A DNA stretch of 64,000 nt from contig NW_024756914.1 in assembly GCF_018991925.1 (NCBI RefSeq), positions 3,269,848 to 3,333,847 of the forward strand, written 5' to 3'. The translations under genes and the position numbers were made by a program. Positions 37,300 to 48,800 of this stretch are shown here, one piece after another. A model generated the notes under the pieces. That model did no database searches and was not told the origin of the DNA. It saw only the letters and a list, made by a program, of their open reading frames with translations. The stretch comes from Homarus americanus. Its lineage: Eukaryota > Arthropoda > Malacostraca > Decapoda > Nephropidae. Every line of letters begins with the position of its first letter. Position 1 is the stretch's first letter.

Positions 37300-37612
37300 G
37301 GTCGTGAGTCTATCCGTGGGGCCGTGAGTCTAACCTTGCGTCCATGAGTCTATCCGTGGGGCCGTGAGATTAACCTTGCATCCACGAGTCTAATCTTGTG
37401 TCCACGAGTCTATCCGTGGGGCCGTGAGACTAACCTTGTGTCCATGAGTCTATCCGTAGGGTCGTGAGACTAACCTTGTGTCCATGAGTCTATCCGTGGG
37501 GCCGTGAGTCTAACCTTGCGTCCAGGAGTCTATTCGTAGGGTCGTGAGACTAACCTTTCGTCCATGAGTCTATCCGTGGGGCCGTGAGTCTAACCTTGCG
37601 TCCATTAGTGTG
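37300..37612. repeat. 40-bp minisatellite, about 8 copies
   Basis: The unit is near GAGTCTATCCGTGGGGCCGT then GAGTCTAACCTTGCGTCCAT, itself an approximate 20-bp dimer. Flanked by CCGT-rich sequence up to 37745. Confidence 0.88.
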
Positions 37613-38069
37613 TTACTTCGACTCCAACAGTGCGCCATTTAATCCTTTAATACACCCATGAAATCGTCCGTAAGTCTATCCTCCCGTAAGTCCATCCATA
37701 CGTCAATCCGTCCGTGATTCCGTCTTGGCATCCGTCCGTACGTCTGCCGTGAACGTGATAACTCGAAAAAGTAAAGATGGATTTTAACTTTACTTGGAAA
37801 CTAGTTTCATCACAATAAGACCTTACGAGGAATTACCTAAGTAGAGTGTTCTGGTAAGGCAGTGGAGGGCATAAGGCTATAGTTGACATTAATTATTTTC
37901 GTTGTACTGCTGCCGTTAATCGTTTCCTGTTTACTTATTAAACAAATCTATACTTCAATATAAATGCATATAGATACAAGACAAACTACACCCGGTAAAG
38001 ACTTTCACTTCTCCACCTCACGTTTTTCTTCCTCACTTCTCCACGATTGATAATACTGACAATATATTC

Positions 38070-38570
38070 CTTGACGATGTTAAGGTATTCGACAGATTAC
38101 CTCTTGTAAGGCTGAAAATTATACTGGAAGGGTTCGGAATTCAGGAGGACACCATAGCTGGCATCAGACTGTCTTCGTGACCACAAGCAGTGTGTGTGGT
38201 AAATAATGGCACGAGATTGTCATGTGTACCATTGACAACCGGGGTACCACAGGGCAGTGTACTGGGCCTGTTGTAGTTTGTTTGTTTTGAAAATGATATG
38301 CCAAGAGTGGTCAAACGAATAGCTTTTAACGTCACGATATGCAAGAGGATGCACCAAGGTCGTACCAATATTAAGGAGGAGTATCATATTTCTGAACTGG
38401 ACGAAGAAACATTATTAACTAAGAACAAACGTGAAAATGATTTATGTTGACAACGTACTGAAGGTCTCAGACCATTGTGAGAAGAAGGTAAATCAAGTAA
38501 CTAAGCTTCAATAGAAGGTCTTATATAAAAGTCGTTCATGCACATACCTAAATGGCGAGGACAACAGTAC
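38070..38570 (+). mobile_element. Non-LTR retrotransposon RT fragment (jockey/CR1-like)
   Basis: The translation shows VFDRLPLVRLKIILEGFGI, then GVPQGSVLG with a following FENDMP. Known: these match RT motifs A and B (DF.KAFD..PH, SGVPQGSVLGPLLF..YINDMP). A stop interrupts the block just before motif B and another after GLL, and the active-site Asp context is lost. It is a relic with no 3' end recognised. Confidence 0.72.
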
Positions 38571-38694
38571 GACTAAAACGATTAATGGCAACAATCGCCT
38601 TACATGTGATTAACGGCAGAAGTGGGTCGAAAACGAAAAATGGCTTGGATGAGTTTCGGATCACTCATCAGCGGCAAATAACAACATCTCGGTG

Positions 38695-38696
<2 letters not shown>

Positions 38697-38790
<94 letters not shown>
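38697..38790. repeat. (CA)n microsatellite, 94 bp
   Basis: About 47 perfect CA units. Confidence 0.95.
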
Positions 38791-38791
<1 letters not shown>

Positions 38792-38889
38792 CCCACTTAT
38801 GTCGGCGTGTTTCAGTGTGTGTGTCGAAGATGTGATAAATACAATACGTTTCCGTTAATTTCATGCGAGTCAATTGTTTTTCAATGATC

Positions 38890-39095
38890 TCATACTGCCA
38901 ACATCAAAATGACATAATACTGCCAACATCAACATGACATAACACTGCCAACATCAACATTACATAACACTGCCAACATCAACATTACATAACACTGCCA
39001 ACATCAACATTACATAACACTGCCAACATCAACATTACATAACACTGCCAACATCAACATTACATAACACTGCCAACATCAACATAACAACACTC
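38890..39095. repeat. 25-bp minisatellite, about 8 copies
   Basis: The unit CTGCCAACATCAACATTACA plus TAACA is nearly identical in all copies. Confidence 0.92.
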
Positions 39096-39426
39096 TCAAC
39101 ATAACACTACAACAGCTTGGTCCCTTTAGTTGTATCACAGCTTAATTACAGCCGAGTTAATCCCCAGAGCGTAATACGCATATTATAGAAAATATCGCGT
39201 ATTATATCCCAAATCCGCGTCCCTGCTAGAATCGTAATTGCACGGGATTAGTTGGAGTTCAAAGGATATGACAATAGTTAGTTGGCCAAGAGTAATTGAA
39301 AATAGAATTACTAATGATGACCCAATTATATTTTCCCATCTGAACTTTGACCTTTTGTAGTCTGCCTGCCTGACCCATGGTTGTGTTGTAAGCAGGATTA
39401 TGTGGCCTGCGTGTCCATATTTATTT

Positions 39427-39430
<4 letters not shown>

Positions 39431-39471
<41 letters not shown>
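39431..39471. repeat. (GT)n microsatellite
   Basis: About 20 GT units. Confidence 0.92.
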
Positions 39472-39472
<1 letters not shown>

Positions 39473-40094
39473 TATTAATCTTTAGGGCGAATGATTCTAT
39501 GACGTCACTGTACCATGACTAAACTTGGGCCTATGGAAATAATCTTTAAGACATTATGAGCCTAATATGATTCACAGCCTTTAGCATTAATAGTTACGAG
39601 TGCTAGAGACAGATATGATAAAGAGGAGTAAATACTAAGCCTCTGGTACACAGGTGGGCAGTGGAGTTAACACTGCATTCCACTGTCTTAACTTCCCCAC
39701 TTGTAAAGTTAGGGATCCATTCACAGCTGGATCGACGAGGGGTGTGCCAGGCGTGAAGCGAGGGATGCCACACCCCACACCTTAATATGCTAAGTGAGCC
39801 AAAACAACTCACCCCTTTAAAGCCACATCTTCACATCACATTTTGTTTCTTTAGTCAACCACTTATATTATTCTTCTCTTGATGTTAAATACGAATCTCA
39901 ACCGAGATAAATTAGTGCAAATTACATAATATAAAATACTTTCATGGCACAAATAAAACTACAAATATCCCGGTAAAAAAATTAATCTAAACCCGCAAAA
40001 CATTTACATCACGTGCACTAAGTCCTAGCACGTTAAGCATAAAGGATACACGTAAACAATATAATCACTTGAGAGGTACGGTAGGCCAACACCA

Positions 40095-40293
40095 TGACGT
40101 CACCAATGTAAACAAACACCAGGGAACGTTGCGTCGCTGGAGAGAATTGGACGGGGGAGTGAAGCGGGAACTTCGCCATTAACTTTAATTGTCAACACAG
40201 TTTCGGCGAGTTTGTGGACTTTAAATGTCGCCATTGGGGGAGAGTTAAAGGCCCGTGTAGCTCTGTTCAGTCAGTAGGTTGCAGTTTCACGTG
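40095..40293 (+). promoter_or_regulatory. Promoter-like motif cluster
   Basis: In 200 bp there are a CRE (TGACGTCA, 40095-40102), CCAAT (40103-40107), a forkhead-type TGTAAACAAACA (40108-40119), a TTCAGTCAGT initiator-like sequence (40266-40275) and an E-box CACGTG (40288-40293). CpG content is higher than in the flanks. No gene was recognised downstream; the first ATG after it opens only six codons. Confidence 0.35.
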
Positions 40294-40534
40294 ATCTCAT
40301 AAATAACAGACATCCATCCATATACTCCCACCATGACACGTCTGTACGCTTGAAGTATCAGTTCCTATATTTTTTTGGGCCTCTCCTCCCCCCCACCCCA
40401 GTTCTATCCATACATCCATCCGTCCGTTCATCCATGCACGAAGAAATTTTCAATCCACTTCAAAATTGATGTTTTCTTTGAATATTTAGAGAAGAGAAGT
40501 TTAATAAATCTGATTTTAATAATGGAGTGTCCTT

Positions 40535-40539
<5 letters not shown>

Positions 40540-40602
<63 letters not shown>
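40540..40602. repeat. (TC)n microsatellite
   Basis: About 31 TC units. Confidence 0.94.
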
Positions 40603-40604
<2 letters not shown>

Positions 40605-40779
40605 AATGTTCAGTAAGGCACTAGCCGGGTTGATCCAGGTGGTAGGGAAGGTGGGAGGGAGTACTGGCAACAAAATGGTGATCCTGGTCCTGGTGAATAT
40701 TGTACAACTTCTCTCGTAAAATATTTAGTGGGGGAGGCACAGCGTCTGGTGGTATTTTACGAGGTGAGGTGTGGCTCAC

Positions 40780-41580
40780 TGAGGGAGGGAGGGGGCCACT
40801 CATTGTAAGGAGGGAGGGAGGGATGGACAGATTCATTGAAGGATGGAGTGGGTGAGAAGGGAGGGGGCAATGGGGTAGGAGGGGAAGAAGGAAGGGAAGG
40901 AGGAGGGGTTTAAATCGATTATTTATATATTTTATCAGTTGTCTGCTCTAGAAAGCAGACCAGGCGAACCATACCTAATAACCCAGATAGTTAAAACACT
41001 TAAATAAAAGACAACAGGAAGATGAGAGGAAGAGGAGGAAAGAGAGGGGAAGAGGTGAAGGAAAAGGAAGGGGAGGAGGAGAAGGAGAGGAAAGGGGGTG
41101 AAGGATGAGGAGAGAGAGGGGAAGAGGTGAAGGAACAGAAAGAGGAAGAAAATGAGGAGGGAGAGGGGAAGATGTGAATGAACAGGAAGAGGAGGAGGAG
41201 GGAAAGGGGAGAGGTTAGGTTAAGTCAGGTAAAAGCTATATAAATTTAGATCGGGTTAACTTTAGGGGGAGATAAGTTATAAGGGTGGGGTGGGGGGCTA
41301 ATCTTCAGGTGATCCAAATATATCGTCTACAACAATGACGGTAACAGCGCCCCCCCCCTCCCTCGAGCCACAGCTTAACTAAACTTTCCAATCTGGTAAA
41401 ATAAAAACTGACCAATGAAAACAGAAGCAAAACAAGTAACACTAAACTAACAGCGAGGGTCCCCCGGGCGCCATAGAGACAAGGGGGTAGGGGGAGTTGG
41501 GAAGGGGGCAGGGGGAGGGGTGAGGGGGAGGGGGGGAAGGGGAAAGGCGAAAGGGAAGGTGGTTTGGGGAGGGAGGAGGG
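40780..41580. repeat. Purine-rich, G-rich tract
   Basis: GGGAGG/GAGGAGG-rich low-complexity DNA on the plus strand, interrupted at about 40915-41010 and 41215-41470. No gene seen. Confidence 0.7.
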
Positions 41581-42000
41581 GTCACAACTCCCTAAAATAC
41601 GAAGAGGAAATACTGATTGTGAACCTCATCCGAAATCTTGTTGGATTTACGGCACCACACACACACACATACACATTCAGCAGTACTTCCATGAATGAAT
41701 GAGAGAGAGAATCACCTCACCTCACTCGTTACATCATCACTTCACCTATCCAACAATCTTTAATACACTTAAAATCAACCTCTATTTTCACTCACATTAT
41801 CCTGTATCATTCTGTTCTCTTGTAAAACACCAAAATACAAAAAAATACAAAAAACAAATGGTAGTTTCACTTTACATTCTATTACAGGATTACAGCCAAT
41901 CACAGCATGCTAAAAACAGTTGGTATTTGTGCCTGTACAATTTTTCAAAGATATATTCTACACAGTTCATTTCAATATAACTGTATGTTAGTTGGAATAT

Positions 42001-42155
42001 AGAGGGGTGTGGGGGTGGGATGGAGGGGTGTGGGGGTGGGATGGATGGAGGGGTGTGGGATGGTGTGGGGGTGGGATGGAGGGGTGTGGGGGTGGGATGG
42101 AGGGGTGTGGGGGTGGGATGGAGGGGTGTGGGGGTGGGATGGAGGGGTGGATGGT
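42001..42155. repeat. 21-bp G-rich minisatellite, about 7 copies
   Basis: Unit GGAGGGGTGTGGGGGTGGGAT, with extra GGAT units. Almost no C on the plus strand; strong G-quadruplex potential. Confidence 0.92.
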
Positions 42156-42826
42156 GGGAGGTTAATCATCTCATATGGGTTAAAAGTCACGTGTACTCAT
42201 GTGTGTTCGCTTAAAGTCGGAATCTCGATATATCCTCGAACGCTGTCGATATGATGTCCAACTGATGCTGGTTGTGAGAATTAACTGCTCGTGTACGGGG
42301 TCCTCCCTATGCTGAACAAAATAGTCTACTGTTAGTCTAAATATTAAAAGTGGCGTCCCCGTAGTGAAGGGGTTAAAGGCATTGTCTGGCTTCAGGTAAA
42401 TGAAAAGCACCAGGTTACCTAATTAATCATCACAGCAGAAAATCCCGACGAGAGATTTGGCTTTATTGTATTTACCTAAGGTTTTGTTTTAGAAAGGGGG
42501 GACGGACGGACGGACAGAAACACAGACGAACGGACAGATGGATAGATGAAAAGACTGATGGACAGCATAGCAATCCCCCTCTCCGATTTCATATGTTCAG
42601 GGTGGATAAAAAATAAAACACCTTGGGCTTACCTGAGGTGTGGTGACACGGTATCCCCGAAGAGCTGTATAATCACACTTACCTGGAAAATAGATACAAA
42701 AAACAATTACGTACTAGATAGCACCTCTCTCTCCTCTCACACACCTGTTACCTCATAAGAATGATATGTATAGAATTAACCATGACACCAAAATCATTAA
42801 TAAAGTTCTTCAGTACGCTGTAATGA

Positions 42827-42956
42827 TACTGGTGTTACTTCGGTTCATATATTACTATTCTAACTTCGGCCCGTGTTAATTTCGGTTCATACAATGTACA
42901 ATGTTACTATTCTAACTTCAGCCCGTGTTAACTTCGGTTCATATTATCAACAGGCT
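42827..42956. repeat. Short tandem duplication, about 55-65 bp
   Basis: GTTACTATTCTAACTTC then GCCCGTGTTAA and TTCGGTTCATA occur twice, with a third partial copy at the left. Confidence 0.75.
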
Positions 42957-43489
42957 ATGTATATCATGTTGAAACTACATCACTCTATCCTGTTTGTAAA
43001 TGCGTAGTGACATATGTTTTAGCGGAGTATATCCTGCTATAACATTTCCCGTTTTTTATCGCGTAGTGTTACATTGTGCCGGTAGGTGATGTGTGAGTGG
43101 AGTATATTTTTATGATGTTTTAGTCGAGTAGTTTTAACCTTTTTTTCTACTGTATTGTGCTTGTATACTGTTAGCTCTGTGTGTGTGTATGTGACTATGC
43201 TGGCACCGTTTGACCTCTTAAAATTAATAGCGTCACCTCTTTTTACCTGCCGACACCACCTTACCTTAATTACTGGAAACTCCTAATCACTTCATTCAAT
43301 GTAGTTTACACCGAGATAAAATACATTGTCTTTCGTTTTAGTAATATGATTATGATTAGAACAAAGAATCACATGAAGTTTGATTCACTCCCATTGATGC
43401 CCTTCGCTCGGCTGGGAATCTTCTACAGCGGTGCCATACTACTCAGGGCGGGAAATGAGGTTCACTGTTAAGGCAGGATTTGGAGGCAC

Positions 43490-43724
43490 GTGTACACCTC
43501 AACTGTTACAATTGTATCAAGCTTCCCTTGCTGCTGTCAGGAAACGTGTAAACGAACTCAGACAAAATGCATGGGAGACATATGTCAACAACCTGAACCA
43601 ACACACATCCCTCAGCAAAGCCTGGAAAGACATAAACATAATCAGAGGTAAAAACAGTAGACACGTCTCCCATCCAAACCCTCTGCAAAAGTCGAAGATG
43701 AGTGTGGGGTGCACAATAAAGTAG
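43490..43724 (+). mobile_element. LINE ORF2 fragment (endonuclease-RT linker)
   Basis: The frame reads SLAAVRKRVNELRQNAWETY, then LSKAWKDINIIRG. Known: between the APE endonuclease and RT of many non-LTR elements lies a region with repeated R..R and W..Y.......T....W..I....G. It ends in a stop at about 43724. Assignment rests on this pattern alone. Confidence 0.55.
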
Positions 43725-44916
43725 CCGCTGTAAGCGGTAAAATAAAAAAATCAATGGACCTGTTGGCACTATTGTAGAGACTATGCTGCCTCTGGTGGCA
43801 CGTGTCATCATACATACACGATGAGCAACACGATAATATTATTTGTTTTCTTCTTTCTCCAGTTCTGTCTTCGTCTAATTTCCTTCTCAAAAGAATTTTC
43901 AATCATCTCTGTCTCTGTCTCTCTCAACTCGTCCAAGGTTCCCGTGGGGATGGAAAAACGCATATTTTTCAGGCCGAAAAAAGTCGTGATTTTTCGTTTC
44001 ATGTCGGAATTTTTCGAGAATTTTGTCATTTAAGAAGAATTAAGTATTGTTTAATATGTGACAGAGTTTGAAACTGTTAGATAACAGAGCAATCAGGAAG
44101 GCAAATATCTCAAGTTACTTTAACGATCATCTCAAATTTTTAATTTCTTTACCTGCGTGTGTGTATACTAGGGTCTTTTTGTTTGAAGTAATTTAGTTCC
44201 AATGCCTTGTAAAACTCCTGCTCAATTACGTTACAAGTGACAATCTGTTTGTATTGTGAACTTTTCTAGATACTTTTTACTGTAGGTTTAGTTATACAGC
44301 ATTACTTTTCTTAAATGAATAGTAGATACCATATTCATGGTTGACAGGACATTACCCAACACAAGTAATAAGACAAAAAATATGCGAGTGATTTTTAAAT
44401 ATAATAATTAAACCGAAAGAAACAAAAACATATATATAAGGGTAAAAAATAATGTACTCGGCTGTACTAATACACGTTGTAACTAGATGGCCAGTAGATT
44501 CCTCCTGTACAGGTAGTGCCGGAACAGTGGATCACTCCACGACAGAGCAACAGGGAGGAAGAAATAGCCGCTGGTGGTGAGAGCTGAACCGACTGGGTTT
44601 GCGTGCCCATAAGGGACATCACCTGCCCCTCAAAAGCCGTCAAGGTTTTCCGCCAATCAAGAACCAACTCCTGTCTCTATTTTCCTCGTTGGCTTGTTGG
44701 TAACGAGTAGTTTGGGTGGTTGGGAAGTAATCCGTGCAGGTAGAGGTGAAGACTCAGTGTCTTTACAGGGAACTGTGACCCATCTGTGTTACAACGTCCA
44801 TTCACATGACTTATTCGAATTTACTTAAGATAATTCTACAGTAAATGAATATGGAGATATGGAGAAGGGAAACCCCAGAGTGGTAACTAAGACGAGTCAT
44901 ACTTGTGTCTCGTCCC

Positions 44917-45108
44917 TAGATGGCGTTGCTCGTGGTGCTGGGTAGGTAGATCAGAACAATAGATGGCGTGGTTCGTAGTGCTGGGTTGGTAGATCAGAAC
45001 AATAGATGGCGTGGTTCGTAGTGCTGGGTTGGTAGATCAGAACAATAGATGGCGTGGTTCGTAGTGCTGGGTTGGTAGATCAGGACAATTGGTGGAGAGG
45101 TTCGTAAC
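44917..45108. repeat. 43-bp minisatellite, about 4.5 copies
   Basis: The unit contains ATAGATGGCGTGGTTCGTAG followed by TGCTGGGTTGGTAGATCAG. The inner copies are identical. Confidence 0.92.
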
Positions 45109-45322
45109 ATGATGGTCTTTTACTACATCACTACACTCGAATTACTTACAGTCAGTCATCCTTAATTTGTCCTATTGTTGAGTCGTTCTCCATTATCAAG
45201 TGAAATAAGCCGAGGGGGGCTAATCCTCAGGTGATACGAGAATATGTTAACAGCGCTGTTCAATTTAATTATTCTCTAGATTTTCAAGAGCCTCACTTTG
45301 TTTCTCTCTCATTTCTTGCCTC

Positions 45323-45385
45323 TGGGGTATTGGTGATACAATGCATCTCACCAATATGTCAGAGGTTCGAGTCCTGGACCGATAA
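45323..45385 (+). repeat. tRNA-like sequence, probable SINE head
   Basis: GGTATTGGTGATACAATGC is followed by a good B box, AGGTTCGAGTCCTGG. No paired acceptor stem is evident. Confidence 0.4.
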
Positions 45386-46013
45386 ATACCAAGTATAAAT
45401 ACACATATTATAACATCTAAATACCTCCATATAAAGGTATTCATAAGTAGATTGGACGTAAGTAATTTCCAACTTCATTTTTCTCTAACTTTTGGTCGCA
45501 GCTTCATTAACTTAGCTCACCGCTATAAACACCGACGCATACGGAAACTAATTACAATATTTCGCTAGTTCTGCTGTTTAAGCGTGACCCTTAAACTTCA
45601 TTATTTAAACCGATATTTAAAGACAAACTTAGAACATTTTAAGCTTTTACACAATAATACTTTAGTCACCCCCATAACCTCTCTCACACTCTAACACATC
45701 ATAAGAGAAAACGTCAGCCTATATAAGGAACCATTCTATTTACCTAATGGACACGCAGACTAGAGGAAAGAAGACGCGTGACATGTGTAGGACCCTTCCA
45801 TTGTTTCTAAGAGTCTTGTCTAGGTGAGGTATTAAATTCCTGAGGTATGAGTTAACGACACCTTTAAATAATTAACATAGATTTCATCATACTCTGAGTT
45901 GTTATGCAAATGTAGTTTTGTCAGGTGTATGTAACGGAGATTATGACCTCACTAGTTAACTCAGGGAGGTGATCTGACGGCATATTGGATCATACACACA
46001 AACACACACACAA

Positions 46014-46130
46014 GAGGGAGGGTGTAGGTCCAGCATCAGGGTGAACAAGACGACACAGGAGGGAGGGTGTAGGTCCAGCATCAGGGTGAACAAGACGACA
46101 CAGGAGGGAGGGTGTAGGTCCAGGATGAGG
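46014..46130. repeat. 45-bp minisatellite, 2.6 copies
   Basis: The unit starts GAGGGAGGGTGTAGGTCCAG. Copies begin at 46014, 46059 and 46104 and are almost identical. Confidence 0.92.
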
Positions 46131-46484
46131 GAAAACGCCGAATTTTCATTGTTATATTATAGTAGACACTGTTGTAGCTTGTGGTAGTTTGTTCAACCCA
46201 TGTTGTACTGCTTCCCCATTATACTTATGTTTTTCAATTCCACTGTAATTTATGTATCTACTTATAATATAAATAAAACAAATAAATAAATAAAATAAAT
46301 AAATATTGAAGTGAAAACCATGGTACACATTATGAGGTGTCCTTATTACCACCATGCTATTTTACTATTCAAGACGTTACTAAATGTTACATAATACTTC
46401 CTTGAGATAAATGTATAGTATATATCAGGTGCTTACAGGAGAGCTCAGGTTCTCAACTGGCTCACCCATGTTAATATTGTTATT

Positions 46485-46552
46485 ATTATCCACTCTGTAT
46501 CTGTGTTTTTCTGGCTAAATAAGCGCTTTTTATTCAATTCAATTCAATTTAA
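46485..46552 (+). mobile_element. Probable non-LTR retrotransposon 3' tail
   Basis: ATCTGTGTTTTTCTGGCTAA, then AATAAGCGC and (ATTCA)n. A closely similar tail (ATCTGTGTTCTTCTGGCCAA then ATAAACTGC) is at 53712-53755. Shared tails ending in a short tandem repeat are typical of LINE 3' ends. Confidence 0.45.
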
Positions 46553-47748
46553 CATTTGTGGGTATGAAGAACAGACCTAACCAACCAAACCAAACAAACC
46601 TACCTAACCTTCCCTGTATATTAAACAGAAAGGACTTACTATGACATGGTGAAATTTGAGGCATTTTCTGGACGTGAGATGATAAGGCCGCATCAGCTCT
46701 ATGCAGCCCTGGCGGGTTGGTCGTTTATCGTAACCAGCAAGTCTACGTTGAGATGGCCAACCTCAAGGAACCAGGGATTAACACCGTAGTTCACTAACGT
46801 CAAACCAGCACAACACTACCAGCAGTAGTCCTTAATACAATTCGTCGTCCACACCCCGGAAGAGAAACACCGTAAGTCTGTCAGGCTGCAAAGCAGACAC
46901 AATTGACTCAGTACCCCGGCCTCATAGTCAGATGGGAAACTGGTTCTGAAACGGTGCTCACTGAGGTCGAGTAGGTTCGTGAAGCAGTTTCTTCTCTTGG
47001 TGTCAAGTTGAAGAGAATTGGGGTCTTGGTTCATACATAACATTTTTGATGGGTTGAAGACCCGGGTTTTGTTATCTTAAACATGGGAATATTTACCAAC
47101 TGCCATATTATTTGTAATTTTTTGTTTCATGGTACAAATATTAATAATTAGATATACGTACTTCTGTTTATCTAATATATGAGAAGGCTTATTACATACA
47201 TGATGCTGATGTTCAGCATCTCTGAGGTCTCGTCATTATCTCTCCAAAGCTAAATAGACGGTAAACAGGAGCACTATAGGCAGGCACAGTCAGAATGATC
47301 GGTGGCAAATTCAGTAATAATAGAAACTTGACCTTGTTCTGTTGCCAGGACCAAATTGGAGTCATGTCTGTTGCATGGGTCATCTTGCCTAAGAAATTTG
47401 ACTGCAACCCAGGAAATTTCTACCGATGGCAAATAAGTGGCTTAGATGACACATCTCCACTACCTTAAACATTTGTTCAACCACACCTGGAAATTAGCAA
47501 ACAAAATTGAAGTCTCGAAATATTCCGGGTAAAAATTCGAAACTACAGACGTCCAAGACCGAAACTGAGGCCGATACCTGAAAAACTGGCTTTGAGACCA
47601 AGACCGGTCTGGAGACCACAGATCAAGTCTTTTTTAAATTACTGTACTTTCTACACTCAATGATCCATGTCAACTTATCAGGTCATATAATCATCAGTAT
47701 CAGCTTTAACTTGTAAGTAAAATTGTCAGCAAAACATGGCCTACTCAC

Positions 47749-47815
47749 ATCATCATCATTATCATCATCATCATTATCATCACCACCATTATCATCGTCA
47801 TCATCATCATCTAAT
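47749..47815. repeat. (CAT)n microsatellite, interrupted
   Basis: Trinucleotide CAT/TAT/CAC repeats; the His-rich frame is compositional. Confidence 0.88.
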
Positions 47816-48269
47816 CACAACAATATCATGTCACATCACCACCAGGTTATACCAGCATCATCTCACCATCACTCCAACACAGAAACTTCCCTCGTCTGGT
47901 CATACCAACACTATCAGCTTACCTGGACTCATGACCTTTAACACCTAGAGGGAGGTCATTGCCCCCCAGTCTTCCGGGCCACACCCCTCTGTGTACCCTC
48001 TGTCTCCAGCAACGCCTTCTTTAACAACACCTGCCTCTGCCTGGCCTCTGCTGGCTGCAACACAGCAGTCCCAGCCGTTTCCTGTGATTTTGAACAAAAT
48101 CGCGTATATCGCGCTTTGTTTCAACCCTGGAAAAATCGGGTAAGGGGGGACCCTAACGCGTATGATTTTCTCTCAGATTTGAAATTTGCTATATCTGTGG
48201 TTGCCTTTAATATGGTGAGAAATACAGTACCGTAGTATAGTTAGACAGATAGCCTGAAAGATAGAACAA

Positions 48270-48800
48270 AATCATCATCACCATCCAAATCATACAGCCA
48301 TTTTGCCACGCCATCTCTTGCAGTCTGTCTTGTCAGGTTCTAAGATCATTTCTTACAATCTCTCCCCATGTCATTCTTGGCCACCTACCACTAACTCTCC
48401 TCCTCACCACATTTAGACTCATACACCACTTAACCCAGCTGGTCTCATCCATTCTCCCCACACTCCCGTTCTCGGTCTACTGCACTTATACGTAAATCTT
48501 GGCCGATACTCTCAATACCCAGCCGTCCTCTTAGCTCTGAACGGTGATTCTTATCTTTCAGCGTCACAGTACACATCCACCTCACCATTCTCATTTCAGC
48601 TCACTCAAGACTGCATATGTCATCCTTTTTAACTGCCCATGTTTCACGGATATATAACACCACACTTCTCACACCAGTTGTATACATTCTTCCTTTCATG
48701 TGATGGGAAAGTCCTCGTGCTGACAATAAAGACAACAGTTCCCTAAACTTCCTCCAGCCTTTAATGACTCTTGAAAATGAACAGCACCCCATCCAGCACT
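48270..48800 (-). mobile_element. RTE-like LINE fragment, C-terminal RT region
   Basis: The minus-strand translation includes SRVIKGWRKFRELLSLL, SHHMKGRMYTTGVRSVVLYI, then ETWAVKKDDICSLE, EMRMVRWMCTVTLKDK and ELRGRLGIESI. Known: this is the conserved block W.KFREL..LLT, KG.VY..CVRS.MLYG.ETWAV, MVRWMC.V.L.DR, LGIESI found after the RT core in many LINE proteins. Frameshifts and stops follow. Its upstream side (higher coordinates) merges into the 73-bp array. Confidence 0.85.

Larger units (their letters stand above)
35432..38069. other. Intergenic sequence, low-complexity
   Basis: It contains short (GT)n and (GA)n tracts, a GAGGAAGAGGAAAAG-rich purine stretch at 35955-36080 (the Glu/Lys-rich open frame is compositional), a TTAGG-like run at 36264-36283, (GA)n at 36601-36631 and the 40-bp array listed separately. 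No gene seen. Confidence 0.5.
45386..48269. other. Intergenic sequence
   Basis: AT-rich DNA with a 45-bp triplicate (listed), AAAT repeats at 46270-46305, a LINE-like tail at 46485-46552 and (CAT)n at 47749-47815. Open frames of 60-75 codons match nothing I recognise. Confidence 0.45.

Noticed and set aside
38890..39095. Regular 25-bp repeats considered as a CRISPR array
   Set aside because: Contiguous tandem units without unique spacers, in a eukaryotic genome.
40375..40719. 114-codon plus-strand frame after the promoter-like cluster
   Set aside because: Runs through a (TC)n microsatellite and matches nothing known; no supporting splice or start signals.
44467..44667. Minus-strand frame LDWRKTLTAFEGQVMSLMGT, considered as a Gypsy gag piece
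   Set aside because: Only one short helical-looking block, no zinc knuckle or neighbouring pol; not enough to call.
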